DNA from: Membranipora membranacea
Taxonomy: Eukaryota > Bryozoa > Gymnolaemata > Cheilostomatida > Membraniporidae
Reading direction: 5' to 3'
NCBI GenBank assembly: GCA_914767715.1
Contig: OU612068.1
Location: 15,254,001 to 15,314,000 of the forward strand
DNA: 60,000 bases
Shown: positions 1 through 12,400 of the stretch, in pieces
How positions within the stretch are numbered: the first letter of the stretch is position 1
Layout: each line of letters starts with the position of its first letter
Position numbers and translations under genes: made by a program
Notes under the pieces: generated by a model
Databases searched by the model: none
Told to the model about the DNA's origin: nothing
Seen by the model: only the letters and a program-made list of their open reading frames with translations

Positions 1-20
1 AGTTGAGCATCTTGGTGAAA

Positions 21-34
21 AAAATGCGCATTTT
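21..34. other. 14-bp perfect palindrome in each unit (first instance)
   Basis: AAAATGCGCATTTT equals its own reverse complement and sits at unit positions 21-34, with a longer A-run to its left. It is intact in the great majority of units. Exceptions are AAAGTGCGC (about 5982, 16228, 28331, 32984), AATACGC (about 5798, 28148, 32800) and the junction unit at 50658, where it is lost. It could be a site for a dimeric DNA-binding protein, but no known motif is claimed. Confidence 0.75.
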
Positions 35-141
35 CAAAAAACTTTCAAATTTCAAACTGAAACACTTATTCAGACTCAGCTTTTCGCTGCGAGTCTAATG
101 GCGCAAATATCGGGACGATCGGACAAGAATTGGCGAAGTTA

Positions 142-159
142 TAGCGAAAAACGTCGCTA
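142..159. other. 6-bp-stem dyad in each unit (first instance)
   Basis: TAGCGA and TCGCTA flank the 6-base spacer AAAACG at unit positions 142-159, a perfect 6-bp inverted repeat able to form a short hairpin in RNA or single-stranded DNA. Spacer A-run gains are common. The AGCGTA units and single TCGCGA units weaken the stem. At 54117-54135 both arms are changed so that pairing is kept. Confidence 0.65.
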
Positions 160-3100
160 AAACGGACGAAAGTGTTTATCTCACTGAGTTGAGCATCTTG
201 GTGAAAAAAATGCGCATTTTGAAAAAACTTTCAAATTTCAAACTGAAACACTTATTCAGACTCAGCTTTTCGCTGCGAGTCTAATGGCGCAAATATCGGG
301 ACGATCGGACAAGAATTGGCGAAGTTATAGCGAAAAACGTCGCTAAAACGGACGAAAGTGTTTATCTCACTGAGTTGAGCATCTTGGTGAAAAAAATGCG
401 CATTTTGAAAAAACTTTCAAATTTCAAACTGAAACACTTATTCAGACTCAGCTTTTCGCTGCGAGTCTAATGGCGCAAATATCGGGACGATCGGACAAGA
501 ATTGGCGAAGTTATAGCGAAAAACGTCGCTAAAGCGGACGAAAGTGTTTATCTCACTGAGTTGAGCATCTTGGTGAAAAAAATGCGCATTTTGAAAAAAC
601 TTTCAAATTTCAAACTGAAACACTTATTCAGACTCAGCTTTTCGCTGCGAGTCTAATGGCGCAAATATCGGGACGATCGGACACGAATTGGCGAAGTTAT
701 AGCGAAAAACGTCGCTAAAACGGACGAAAGTGTTTATCTCACTGAGTTGAGCATCTTGGTGAAAAAAATGCGCATTTTGAAAAAACTATCAAATTTCAAA
801 CTGAAACACTTATTCAGACTCAGCTTTTCGCTGCGAGTCTAATGGCGCAAATATCGGGACGATCGGACAAGAATTGGCGAAGTTATAGCGAAAAACGTCG
901 CTAAAACGGACGAAAGTGTTTATCTCACTGAGTTGAGCATCTTGATGAAAAAAATGCGCATTTTGAAAAAACTTTCAAATTTCAAACTGAAACACTTATT
1001 CAGACTCAGCTTTTCGCTGCGAGTCTAATGGCGCAAATATCGGGACGATCGGACAAGAATTGGCGAAGTTATAGCGAAAAACGTCGCTAAAACGGACGAA
1101 AGTGTTTATCTCACTGAGTTGAGCATCTTGGTGAAAAAAATGCGCATTTTGAAAAAACTTTCAAATTTCAAACTGAAACACTTATTCAGACTCAGCTTTT
1201 CGCTGCGAGTCTAATGGCGCAAATATCGGGACGATCGGACAAGAATTGGCGAAGTTATAGCGTAAAACGTCGCTAAAACGGACGAAAGTGTTTATCTCAC
1301 TGAGTTGAGCATCTTGGTGAAAAAAATGCGCATTTTCAAAAAACTATCAAATTTCAAACTGAAACACTTATTCAGACTCAGCTTTTCGCTGCGAGTCTAA
1401 TGGCGCAAATATCGGGACGATCGGACAAGAATTGGCGAAGTTATAGCGAAAAACGTCGCTAAAACGGACGAAAGTGTTTATCTCACTGAGTTGAGCATCT
1501 TGGTGAAAAAAATGCGCATTTTGAAAAAACTTTCAAATTTCAAACTGAAACACTTATTCAGACTCAGCTTTTCGCTGCGAGTCTAATGGCGCAAATATCG
1601 GGACGATCGGACAAGAATTGGCGAAGTTATAGCGAAAAACGTCGCTAAAACGGACGAAAGTGTTTATCTCACTGAGTTGAGCATCTTGGTGAAAAAAATG
1701 CGCATTTTGAAAAAACTTTCAAATTTCAAACTGAAACACTTATTCAGACTCAGCTTTTCGCTGCGAGTCTAATGGCGCAAATATCGGGACGATCGGACAA
1801 GAATTGGCGAAGTTATAGCGAAAAACGTCGCTAAAACGGACGAAAGTGTTTATCTCACTGAGTTGAGCATCTTGGTGAAAAAAATGCGCATTTTCAAAAA
1901 ACTTTCAAATTTCAAACTGAAACACTTATTCAGACTCAGCTTTTCGCTGCGAGTCTAATGGCGCAAATATCGGGACGATCGGACAAGAATTGGCGAAGTT
2001 ATAGCGAAAAACGTCGCTAAAACGGACGAAAGTGTTTATCTCACTGAGTTGAGCATCTTGGTGAAAAAAATGCGCATTTTGAAAAAACTTTCAAATTTCA
2101 AACTGAAACACTTATTCAGACTCAGCTTTTCGCTGCGAGTCTAATGGCGCAAATATCGGGACGATCGGACAAGAATTGGCGAAGTTATCGCGAAAAACGT
2201 CGCTAAAACGGACGAAAGTGTTTATCTCACTGAGTTGAGCATCTTGGTGAAAAAAATGCGCATTTTCAAAAAACTTTCAAATTTCAAACTGAAACACTTA
2301 TTCAGACTCAGCTTTTCGCTGCGAGTCTAATGGCGCAAATATTGGGACGATCGGACAAGAATTGGCGAAGTTATAGCGAAAAACGTCGCTAAAACGGACG
2401 AAAGTGTTTATCTCACTGAGTTGAGCATCTTGGTGAAAAAAATGCGCATTTTGAAAAAACTTTCAAATTTCAAACTGAAACACTTATTCAGACTCAGCTT
2501 TTCGCTGCGAGTCTAATGGCGCAAATATCGGGACGATCGGACAAGAATTGGCGAAGTTATAGCGAAAAACGTCGCTAAAACGGACGAAAGTGTTTATCTC
2601 ACTGAGTTGAGCATCTTGGTGAAAAAAATGCGCATTTTGAAAAAACTTTCAAATTTCAAACTGAAACACTTATTCAGACTCAGCTTTTCGCTGCGAGTCT
2701 AATGGCGCAAATATCGGGACGATCGGACAAGAATTGGTGAAGTTATAGCGAAAAACATCGCTAAAACGGACGAAAGTGTTTATCTCACTGAGTTGAGCAT
2801 CTTGGTGAAAAAAATGCGCATTTTGAAAAAACTTTCAAATTTCAAACTGAAACACTTATTCAGACTCAGCTTTTCGCTGCGAGTCTAATGGCGCAAATAT
2901 CGGGACGATCGGACAAGAATTGGCGAAGTTATAGCGAAAAACGTCGCTAAAACGGACGAAAGTGTTTATCTCACTGAGTTGAGCATCTTGGTGAAAAAAA
3001 TGCGCATTTTCAAAAAACTTTCAAATTTCAAACTGAAACACTTATTCAGACTCAGCTTTTCGCTGCGAGTCTAATGGCGCAAATATCGGGACGATCGGAC

Positions 3101-6100
3101 AAGAATTGGCGAAGTTATAGCGAAAAACGTCGCTAAAACTGACGAAAGTGTTTATCTCACTGAGTTGAGCATCTTGGTGAAAAAAATGCGCATTTTCAAA
3201 AAACTTTCAAATTTCAAACTGAAACACTTATTCAGACTCAGCTTTTCGCTGCGAGTCTAATGGCGCAAATATCGGGACGATCGGACAAGAATTGGCGAAG
3301 TTATAGCGAAAAACGTCGCTAAAACGGACGAAAGTGTTTATCTCACTGAGTTGAGCATCTTGGTGAAAAAAATGCGCATTTTGAAAAAACTTTCAAATTT
3401 CAAACTGAAACACTTATTCAGACTCAGCTTTTCGCTGCGAGTCTAATGGCGCAAATATCGGGACGATCGGACAAGAATTGGCGAAGTTATAGCGAAAAAC
3501 GTCGCTAAAACGGACGAAAGTGTTTATCTCACTGAGTTGAGCATCTTGGTGAAAAAAATGCGCATTTTGAAAAAACTTTCAAATTTCAAACTGAAACACT
3601 TATTCAGACTCAGCTTTTCGCTGCGAGTCTAATGGCGCAAAATATCGGGACGATCGGACAAGAATTGGCGAAGTTATAGCGAAAAACGTCGCTAAAACGG
3701 ACGAAAGTGTTTATCTCACTGAGTTGAGCATCTTGGTGAAAAAAATGCGCATTTTCAAAAAACTTTCAAATTTCAAACTGAAACACTTATTCAGACTCAG
3801 CTTTTCGCTGCGAGTCTAATGGCGCAAATATCGGGACGATCGGACAAGAATTGGCGAAGTTATAGCGAAAAACGTCGCTAAAACGGACGAAAGTGTTTAT
3901 CTCACTGAGTTGAGCATCTTGGTGAAAAAAATGCGCATTTTGAAAAAAACTTTCAAATTTCAAACTGAAACACTTATTCAGACTCAGCTTTTCGCTGCGA
4001 GTCTAATGGCGCAAATATCGGGACGATCGGACACGAATTGGCGAAGTTATAGCGAAAAACGTCGCTAAAACGGACGAAAGTGTTTATCTCACTGAGTTGA
4101 GCATCTTGGTGAAAAAAATGCGCATTTTCAAAAAACTTTCAAATTTCAAACTGAAACACTTATTCAGACTCAGCTTTTCGCTGCGAGTCTAATGGCGCAA
4201 ATATCGGGACGATCGGACAAGAATTGGCGAAGTTATAGCGAAAAAACGTCGCTAAAACGGACGAAAGTGTTTATCTCACTGAGTTGAGCATCTTGGTGAA
4301 AAAAATGCGCATTTTGAAAAAACTTTCAAATTTCAAACTGAAACACTTATTCAGACTCAGCTTTTCGCTGCGAGTCTAATGGCGCAAATATCGGGACGAT
4401 CGGACAAGAATTGGCGAAGTTATAGCGAAAAACGTCGCTAAAACGGACGAAAGTGTTTATCTCACTGAGTTGAGCATCTTGGTGAAAAAAATGCGCATTT
4501 TGGAAAAACTTTCAAATTTCAAACTGAAACACTTATTCAGACTCAGCTTTTCGCTGCGAGTCTAATGGCGCAAATATCGGGACGATCGGACAAGAATTGG
4601 CGAAGTTATAGCGAAAAACGTCGCTAAAACGGACGAAAGTGTTTATCTCACTGAGTTGAGCATCTTGGTGAAAAAAATGCGCATTTTGAAAAAACTTTCA
4701 AATTTCAAACTGAAACACTTATTCAGACTCAGCTTTTCGCTGCGAGTCTAATGGCGCAAAATATCGGGACGATCGGACAAGAATTGGCGAAGTTATAGCG
4801 AAAAACGTCGCTAAAACGGACGAAAGTGTTTATCTCACTGAGTTGAGCATCTTGGTGAAAAAAATGCGCATTTTCAAAAAACTTTCAAATTTCAAACTGA
4901 AACACTTATTCAGACTCAGCTATTCGCTGCGAGTCTAATGGCGCAAATATCGGGACGATCGGACAAGAATTGGCGAAGTTATAGCGAAAAACGTCGCTAA
5001 AACGGACGAAAGTGTTTATCTCACTGAGTTGAGCATCTTGGTGAAAAAAATGCGCATTTTCAAAAAACTTTCAAATTTCAAACTGAAACACTTATTCAGA
5101 CTCAGCTTTTCGCTGCGAGTCTAATGGCGCAAATGTCGGGACGATCGGACAAGAATTGGCGAAGTTATAGCGAAAAACGTCGCTAAAACGGACGAAAGTG
5201 TTTATCTCACTGAGTTGAGCATCTTGGTGAAAAAAATGCGCATTTTCAAAAAACTTTCAAATTTCAAACTGAAACACTTATTCAGACTCAGCTTTTCGCT
5301 GCGAGTCTAATGGCGCAAATATCGGGACGATCGGACAAGAATTGGCGAAGTTATAGCGAAAAACATCGCTAAAACGGACGAAAGTGTTTATCTCACTGAG
5401 TTGAGCATCTTGGTGAAAAAAATGCGCATTTTGAAAAAAACTTTCAAATTTCAAACTGAAACACTTATTCAGACTCAGCTTTTCGCTGCGAGTCTAATGG
5501 CGCAAATATCGGGACGATCGGACAAGAATTGGCGAAGTTATAGCGAAAAAACGTCGCTAAAACGGACGAAAGTGTTTATCTCACTGAGTTGAGCATCTTG
5601 GTGAAAAAAAATGCGCATTTTCAAAAAACTTTCAAATTTCAAACTGAAACACTTATTCAGACTCAGCTTTTCGCTGCGAGTCTTATGGCGCAAATATCGG
5701 GACGATCGGACAAGAATTGGCGAAGTTATAGCGAAAAACGTCGCTAAAACGGACGAAAGTGTTTATCTCACTGAGTTGAGCATCTTGGTGAAAAAAATAC
5801 GCATTTTCAAAAAACTTTCAAATTTCAATCTGAAACACTTATTCAGACTCAGCTTTTCGCTGCGAGTCTAATGGCGCAAATATCGGGACGATCGGACAAG
5901 AATTGGCGAAGTTATAGCGAAAAACGTCGCTAAAACGGACGAAAGTGTTTATCTCACTGAGTTGAGCATCTTGGTGAAAAAAGTGCGCATTTTCAAAAAA
6001 CTTTCAAATTTCAAACTGAAACACTTATTCAGACTCAGCTTTTCGCTGCGAGTCTAATGGCGCAAATATCGGGACGATCGGACACGAATTGGCGAAGTTA

Positions 6101-9100
6101 TAGCGAAAAACGTCGCTAAAACGGACGAAAGTGTTTATCTCACTGAGTTGAGCATCTTGGTGAAAAAAATGCGCATTTTCAAAAAACTTTCAAATTTCAA
6201 ACTGAAACACTTATTCAGACTCAGCTTTTCGCTGCGAGTCTAATGACGCAAATATCGGGACGATCGGACAAGAATTGGCGAAGTTATAGCGAAAAACGTC
6301 GCTAAAACGGACGAAAGTGTTTATCTCACTGAGTTGAGCATCTTGGTGAAAAAAAATGCGCATTTTCAAAAAACTTTCAAATTTCAAACTGAAACACTTA
6401 TTCAGACTCAGCTTTTTGCTGCGAGTCTAATGGCGCAAATATCGGGACGATCGGACAAGAATTGGCGAAGTTATAGCGAAAAACGTCGCTAAAGCGGACG
6501 AAAGTGTTTATCTCACTGAGTTGAGCATCTTGGTGAAAAAAATGCGCATTTTGAAAAAACTTTCAAATTTCAAACTGAAACACTTATTCAGACTCAGCTT
6601 TTCGCTGCGAGTCTAATGGCGCAAATATCGGGACGATCGGACAAGAATTGGCGAAGTTATAGCGAAAAACGTCGCTAAAACGGACGAAAGTGTTTATCTC
6701 ACTGAGTTGAGCATCTTGATGAAAAAAATGCGCATTTTGAAAAAACTTTCAAATTTCAAACTGAAACACTTATTCAGACTCAGCTTTTCGCTGCGAGTCT
6801 AATGGCGCAAATATCGGGACGATCGGACAAGAATTGGCGAAGTTATAGCGAAAAAACGTCGCTAAAACGGACGAAAGTGTTTATCTCACTGAGTTGAGCA
6901 TCTTGGTGAAAAAAATGCGCATTTTGAAAAAACTTTCAAATTTCAAACTGAAACACTTATTCAGACTCAGCTTTTCGCTGCGAGTCTAATGGCGCAAATA
7001 TCGGGACGATCGGACAAGAATTGGCGAAGTTATAGCGTAAAACGTCGCTAAAACGGACGAAAGTGTTTATCTCACTGAGTTGAGCATCTTGGTGAAAAAA
7101 ATGCGCATTTTCAAAAAACTTTCAAATTTCAAACTGAAACACTTATTCAGACTCAGCTTTTCGCTGCGAGTCTAATGGCGCAAATATCGGGACGATCGGC
7201 ACAAGAATTGGCGAAGTTATAGCGAAAAACGTCGCTAAAACGGACGAAAGTGTTTATCTCACTGAGTTGAGCATCTTGGTGAAAAAAATGCGCATTTTGA
7301 AAAAACTTTCAAATTTCAAACTGAAACACTTATTCAGACTCAGCTTTTCGCTGCGAGTCTAATGGCGCAAATATCGGGACGATCGGACAAGAATTGGCGA
7401 AGTTATAGCGAAAAAACGTCGCTAAAACGGACGAAAGTGTTTATCTCACTGAGTTGAGCATCTTGGTGAAAAAAATGCGCATTTTGAAAAAACTTTCAAA
7501 TTTCAAACTGAAACACTTATTCAGACTCAGCTTTTCGCTGCGAGTCTAATGGCGCAAATATCGGGACGATCGGACAAGAATTGGCGAAGTTATAGCGAAA
7601 AACGTCGCTAAAACGGACGAAAGTGTTGATCTCACTGAGTTGAGCATCTTGGTGAAAAAAATGCGCATTATGAAAAAACTTTCAAATTTCAAACTGAAAC
7701 ACTTATTCAGACTCAGCTTTTCGCTGCGAGTCTAATGGCGCAAATATCGGGACGATCGGACAAGAATTGGCGAAGTTATAGCGAAAAACGTCGCTAAAAC
7801 GGACGAAAGTGTTTATCTCACTGAGTTGAGCATCTTGGTGAAAAAAATGCGCATTTTGAAAAAACTTTCAAATTTCAAACTGAAACACTTATTCAGACTC
7901 AGCTTTTCGCTGCGAGTCTAATGGCGCAAATATCGGGACGATCGGACAAGAATTGGCGAAGTTATAGCGAAAAACGTCGCTAAAACGGACGAAAGTGTTT
8001 ATCTCACTGAGTTGAGCATCTTGGTGAACAAAATGCGCATTTTGAAAAAAACTTTCAAATTTCAAACTGAAACACTTATTCAGACTCAGCTTTTCGCTGC
8101 GAGTCTAATGGCGCAAATATCGGGACGATCGGACAAGAATTGGCGAAGTTATAGCGAAAAACGTCGCTAAAACGGACGAAAGTGTTTATCTCACTGAGTT
8201 GAGCATCTTGGTGAAAAAAAATGCGCATTATGAAAAAACTTTCAAATTTCAAACTGAAACACTTATTCAGACTCAGCTTTTCGCTGCGAGTCTAATGGCG
8301 CAAATATCGGGACGATCGGACAAGAATTGGCGAAGTTATAGCGAAAAACGTCGCTAAAACGGACGAAAGTGTTTATCTCACTGAGTTGAGCATCTTGGTG
8401 AAAAAAATGCGCATTTTGAAAAAACTTTCAAATTTCAAACTGAAACACTTATTCAGACTCAGCTTTTCGCTGCGAGTCTAATGGCGCAAATATCGGGACG
8501 ATCGGACAAGAATTGGCGAAGTTATAGCGAAAAACGTCGCTAAAACGGACGAAAGTGTTTATCTCACTGAGTTGAGCATCTTGGTGAAAAAAATGCGCAT
8601 TTTCAAAAAACTTTCAAATTTCAAACTGAAACACTTATTCAGACTCAGCTTTTCGCTGCGAGTCTAATGGCGCAAATATTGGGACGATCGGACAAGAATT
8701 GGCGAAGTTATAGCGAAAAAACGTCGCTAAAACGGACGAAAGTGTTTATCTCACTGAGTTGAGCATCTTGGTGAAAAAAATGCGCATTTTGAAAAAACTT
8801 TCAAATTTCAAACTGAAACACTTATTCAGACTCAGCTTTTCGCTGCGAGTCTAATGGCGCAAATATCGGGACGATCGGACAAGAATTGGCGAAGTTATAG
8901 CGAAAAACGTCGCTAAAACGGACGAAAGTGTTTATCTCACTGAGTTGAGCATCTTGGTGAAAAAAATGCGCATTTTCAAAAAACTTTCAAATTTCAAACT
9001 GAAACACTTATTCAGACTCAGCTTTTCGCTGCGAGTCTAATGGCGCAAATATCGGGACGATCGGACAAGAATTGGCGAAGTTATAGCGAAAAACATCGCT

Positions 9101-9419
9101 AAAACGGACGAAAGTCTTTATCTCACTGAGTTGAGCATCTTGGTGAAAAAAATGCGCATTTTGAAAAAACTTTCAAATTTCAAACTGAAACACTTATTCA
9201 GACTCAGCTTTTCGCTGCGAGTCTAATGGCGCAAATATCGGGACGATCGGACAAGAATTGGCGAAGTTATAGCGAAAAACGTCGCTAAAACGGACGAAAG
9301 TGTTTATCTCACTGAGTTGAGCATCTTGGTGAAAAAAATGCGCATTTTGAAAAAACTTTCAAATTTCAAACTGAAACACTTATTCAGACTCAGCTTTTCG
9401 CTGCGAGTCTAATGGCGCA

Positions 9420-12400
9420 AATATCGGGACGATCGGACATCGAATTGGCGAAGTTATAGCGAAAAACGTCGCTAAAACGGACGAAAGTGTTTATCTCACT
9501 GAGTTGAGCATCTTGGTGAAAAAAATGCGCATTTTCAAAAAACTTTCAATTTCAAACTGAAACACTTATTCAGACTCAGCTTTTCGCTGCGAGTCTAATG
9601 GCGCAAATATCGGGACGATCTGACAAGGAATTGGCGAAGTTATAGCGGAAAAACGTCGCTAAAACGGACGAAAGTGTTTATCTCACTGAGTTGAGCATCT
9701 TGGTGAAAAAAATCGCCGCATTTTCAAAAAACTTTCAAATTTCAAACTGAAACACTTATTCAGACTCAGCTTTTCGCTGCGAGTCTAATGGCGCAAATAT
9801 CGGGGACGATCGGACAAGAATTGGCGAAGTTATAGCGAAAAACGTCGCTAAAACGGACGAAAGTGTTTATCTCACTGAGTTGAGCATCTTGGTGAAAAAA
9901 ATGCGCATTCTGAAAAAACTTTCAAATTTCAAACTGAAACACTTATTCAGACTCAGCTTTTCGCTGCGAGTCTAATGGCGCAAATATCGGGGACGATCGG
10001 ACAAGAATTGGCGAAGTTATAGCGAAAAAACGTCGCTAAAAACGGACGAAAGTGTGTTTATCTCACTGAGTTTGAGCATCTTGGTGAAAAAAATGCGCAT
10101 TTTGAAAAAACTTTCAAATTTCAAACTGAAACACTTATTCAGACTCAGCTTTTCGCTGCGAGTCTAATGGCGCAAAATATCGGGACGATCGGACAAGAAT
10201 TGGCGAAGTTATAGCGAAAAACGTCGCTAAACACGGACGAAAGTGTTGATCTCACTGAGTTGAGCATCTTGGTGAAAAAAATGCGCATTTTGAAAAAACT
10301 TTCAAATTTCAAACTGAAACACTTATTCAGACTCAGCTTTTCGCTGCGAGTCTAATGGCGCAAATATCGGGACGATCGGACAAGAATTGGCGAAGTTATA
10401 GCGAAAAACGTCGCTAAAACGGACGAAAGTGTTTATCTCACTGAGTTGAGCATCTTGGTGAAAAAAATGCGCATTTTGAAAAAACTTTCAAATTTCAAAC
10501 TGAAACACTTATTCAGACTCAGCTTTTCGCTGCGAGTCTAATGGCGCAAATATCGGGACGATCGGACACGAATTGGCGAAGTTTATAGCGAAAAACGTCG
10601 CTAAAACGGACGAAAGTGTTTATCTCACTGAGTTGAGCATCTTGGTGAAAAAAATGCGCATTTTCAAAAAACTTTCAAATTTCAAACTGAAACACTTATT
10701 CAGACTCAGCTTTTCGCTGCGAGTCTAATGGCGCAAATATCAGGGACGACCGGACAAGAATTGGCGAAGTTATAGCGAAAAACGTCGCTAAAGCGGACGA
10801 AAGTGTTTATCTCACTGAGTTGAGCATCTTGGTGAAAAAAATGCGCATTTTGAAAAAAACTTTCAAATTTCAAAACTGAAACACTTATTCAGACTCAGCT
10901 TTTCGCTGCGAGTCTAATGGCGCAAATATCGGGACGATCGGCACAAGAATTGGCGAAGTTATTGCGGAAAAAACGTCGCTAAAACGGACGAAAGTGTTTA
11001 TCTCACTGAGTTGAGCATCTTGGTGAAAAAAATGCGCATTTTGAAAAAACTTTCAAATTTCAAACTGAAACACTTATTCAGACTCAGCTTTTCGCTGCGA
11101 GTCTAATGGCGCAAATATCGGGACGAGTCGGACAAGAATTGGCGAAGTTATAGCGAAAAACGTCGCTAAAACGGACGAAAGTGTTTATCTCACTGAGTTG
11201 AGCATCTTGGTGAAAAAAATGCGCCATTTTGAAAAAACTTTCAATTTCAAAACTGAAACACTTATTCAGACTCAGCTTTTCGCTGGCTATCGGGACGATC
11301 GGACAAGAATTGGCGAAGTTATAGCGAAAAACGTCGCTAAAACGGACGAAAGTGTTTATCTCACTGAGTTGAGCATCTTGGTGAAAAAAATGCGCATTTT
11401 CAAAAAACTTTCAAATTTCAAACTGAAACACTTATTCAGACTCAGCTATTCGCTGCGAGTCTAATGGCGCAAATATCGGGACGATCGGACAAGAATTGGC
11501 GAAGTTATAGCGAAAAACGTCGCTAAAACGGACGAAAGTGTTTATCTCACTGAGTTGAGCATCTTGGTGAAAAAAATGCGCATTTTCAAAAAACTTTCAA
11601 ATTTCAAACTGAAACACTTATTCAGACTCAGCTTTTCGCTGCGAGTCTAATGGCGCAAATATCGGGACGATCGGACAAGAATTGGCGAAGTTATAGCGAA
11701 AAAGCTCGCTAAAACGAACGAAAGTGTTTATCTCACTGAGTTGAGCATCTTGGTGAAAAAAATGCGCAGTTTGAAAAAACTTTCAAATTTCAAACTGAAA
11801 CAATTATTCAGACTCAGCTTTTCGCTGCGAGTCTAATGGCGCAAATATCGGGACGATCGGACAAGAATTGGCGAAGTTATAGCGAAAAACGTCGCTAAAA
11901 CGGACGAAAGTGTTTATCTCACTGAGTTGAGCATCTTGGTGAAAAAAATGCGCATTTTCAAAAAACTTTCAAATTTCAAACTGAAACACTTATTCAGACT
12001 CAGCTTTTCGCTGCGAGTCTAATGGCGCAAATATCGGGACAATCGGACAAGAATTGGCGAAGTTATTGCGAAAAACATCGCTAAAACGGACGAAAGTGTT
12101 TATCTCACTGAGTTGAGCATCTTGGTGAAAAAAATGCGCATTTTGAAAAAACTTTCAAATTTCAAACTGAAACACTTATTCAGACTCAGCTTTTCGCTGC
12201 GGAGTCTAATGGCGCAAATATCGGGACGATCGGACAAGAATTGGCGAAGTTATAGCGAAAAACGTCGCTAAAACGGACGAAAGTGTTTATCTCACTGAGT
12301 TGAGCATCTTGGTGAAAAAAATGCGCATTTTGAAAAAACTTTCAAATTTCAAACCGAAACACTTATTCAGACTCAGCTTGTCGCTGCGAGTCTAATGGCG

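Larger units (their letters stand above)
1..186 (+). repeat. Representative satellite monomer (C35 type)
   Basis: This is the first complete unit. It differs from the commonest form mainly by C instead of G at position 35. The recurrent variant positions that serve as tracers are: G16A (TTGGTGA to TTGATGA), A-to-G before TGCGC (AAAGTGCGC), G35C, CTTATTC to CTTTTTC, TTTTCG to TATTCG or TTTTTG or TTTACG, TAA96 to TTA or TAC, GGCGCAAA to GACGCAAA or GGTGCAGA, an extra A giving GCGCAAAATA, ATCGGG to ATTGGG or ATCGAG, GACGATC to GACAATC, ACAAG to ACACG, AGCGAA to AGCGTA, and ACGTCG to ACATCG or ATGTCG. Phase was set arbitrarily at the window start; the true biological unit boundary is unknown. Confidence 0.97.
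1..8669. repeat. Left part of domain 1, weaker higher-order order
   Basis: About 46 units with scattered tracers and no clean long duplication. Some order is shared with nearby DNA. The run AAAGCGG, TTGATGA, AGCGTAA at 532, 944 and 1262 resembles 6493, 6718 and 7037 (31 units later, with one unit fewer). The run ATTGGG, ACATCG, GCGCAAAATA at 2340, 2756 and 3635 resembles 8679, 9091 and 10170. TTA, AATACGC, AAAGTGCGC, ACACG, GACGCAAA at 5683-6244 resembles the start of several later blocks (15.9, 26.2, 30.8, 45.3 kb). Confidence 0.7.

Noticed and set aside
184-189. Long-range dyad between ACTCAG (unit 74-79) and CTGAGT (unit end)
   Set aside because: Only 6 bp with a spacer above 100 bp; expected by chance in a unit of this size.
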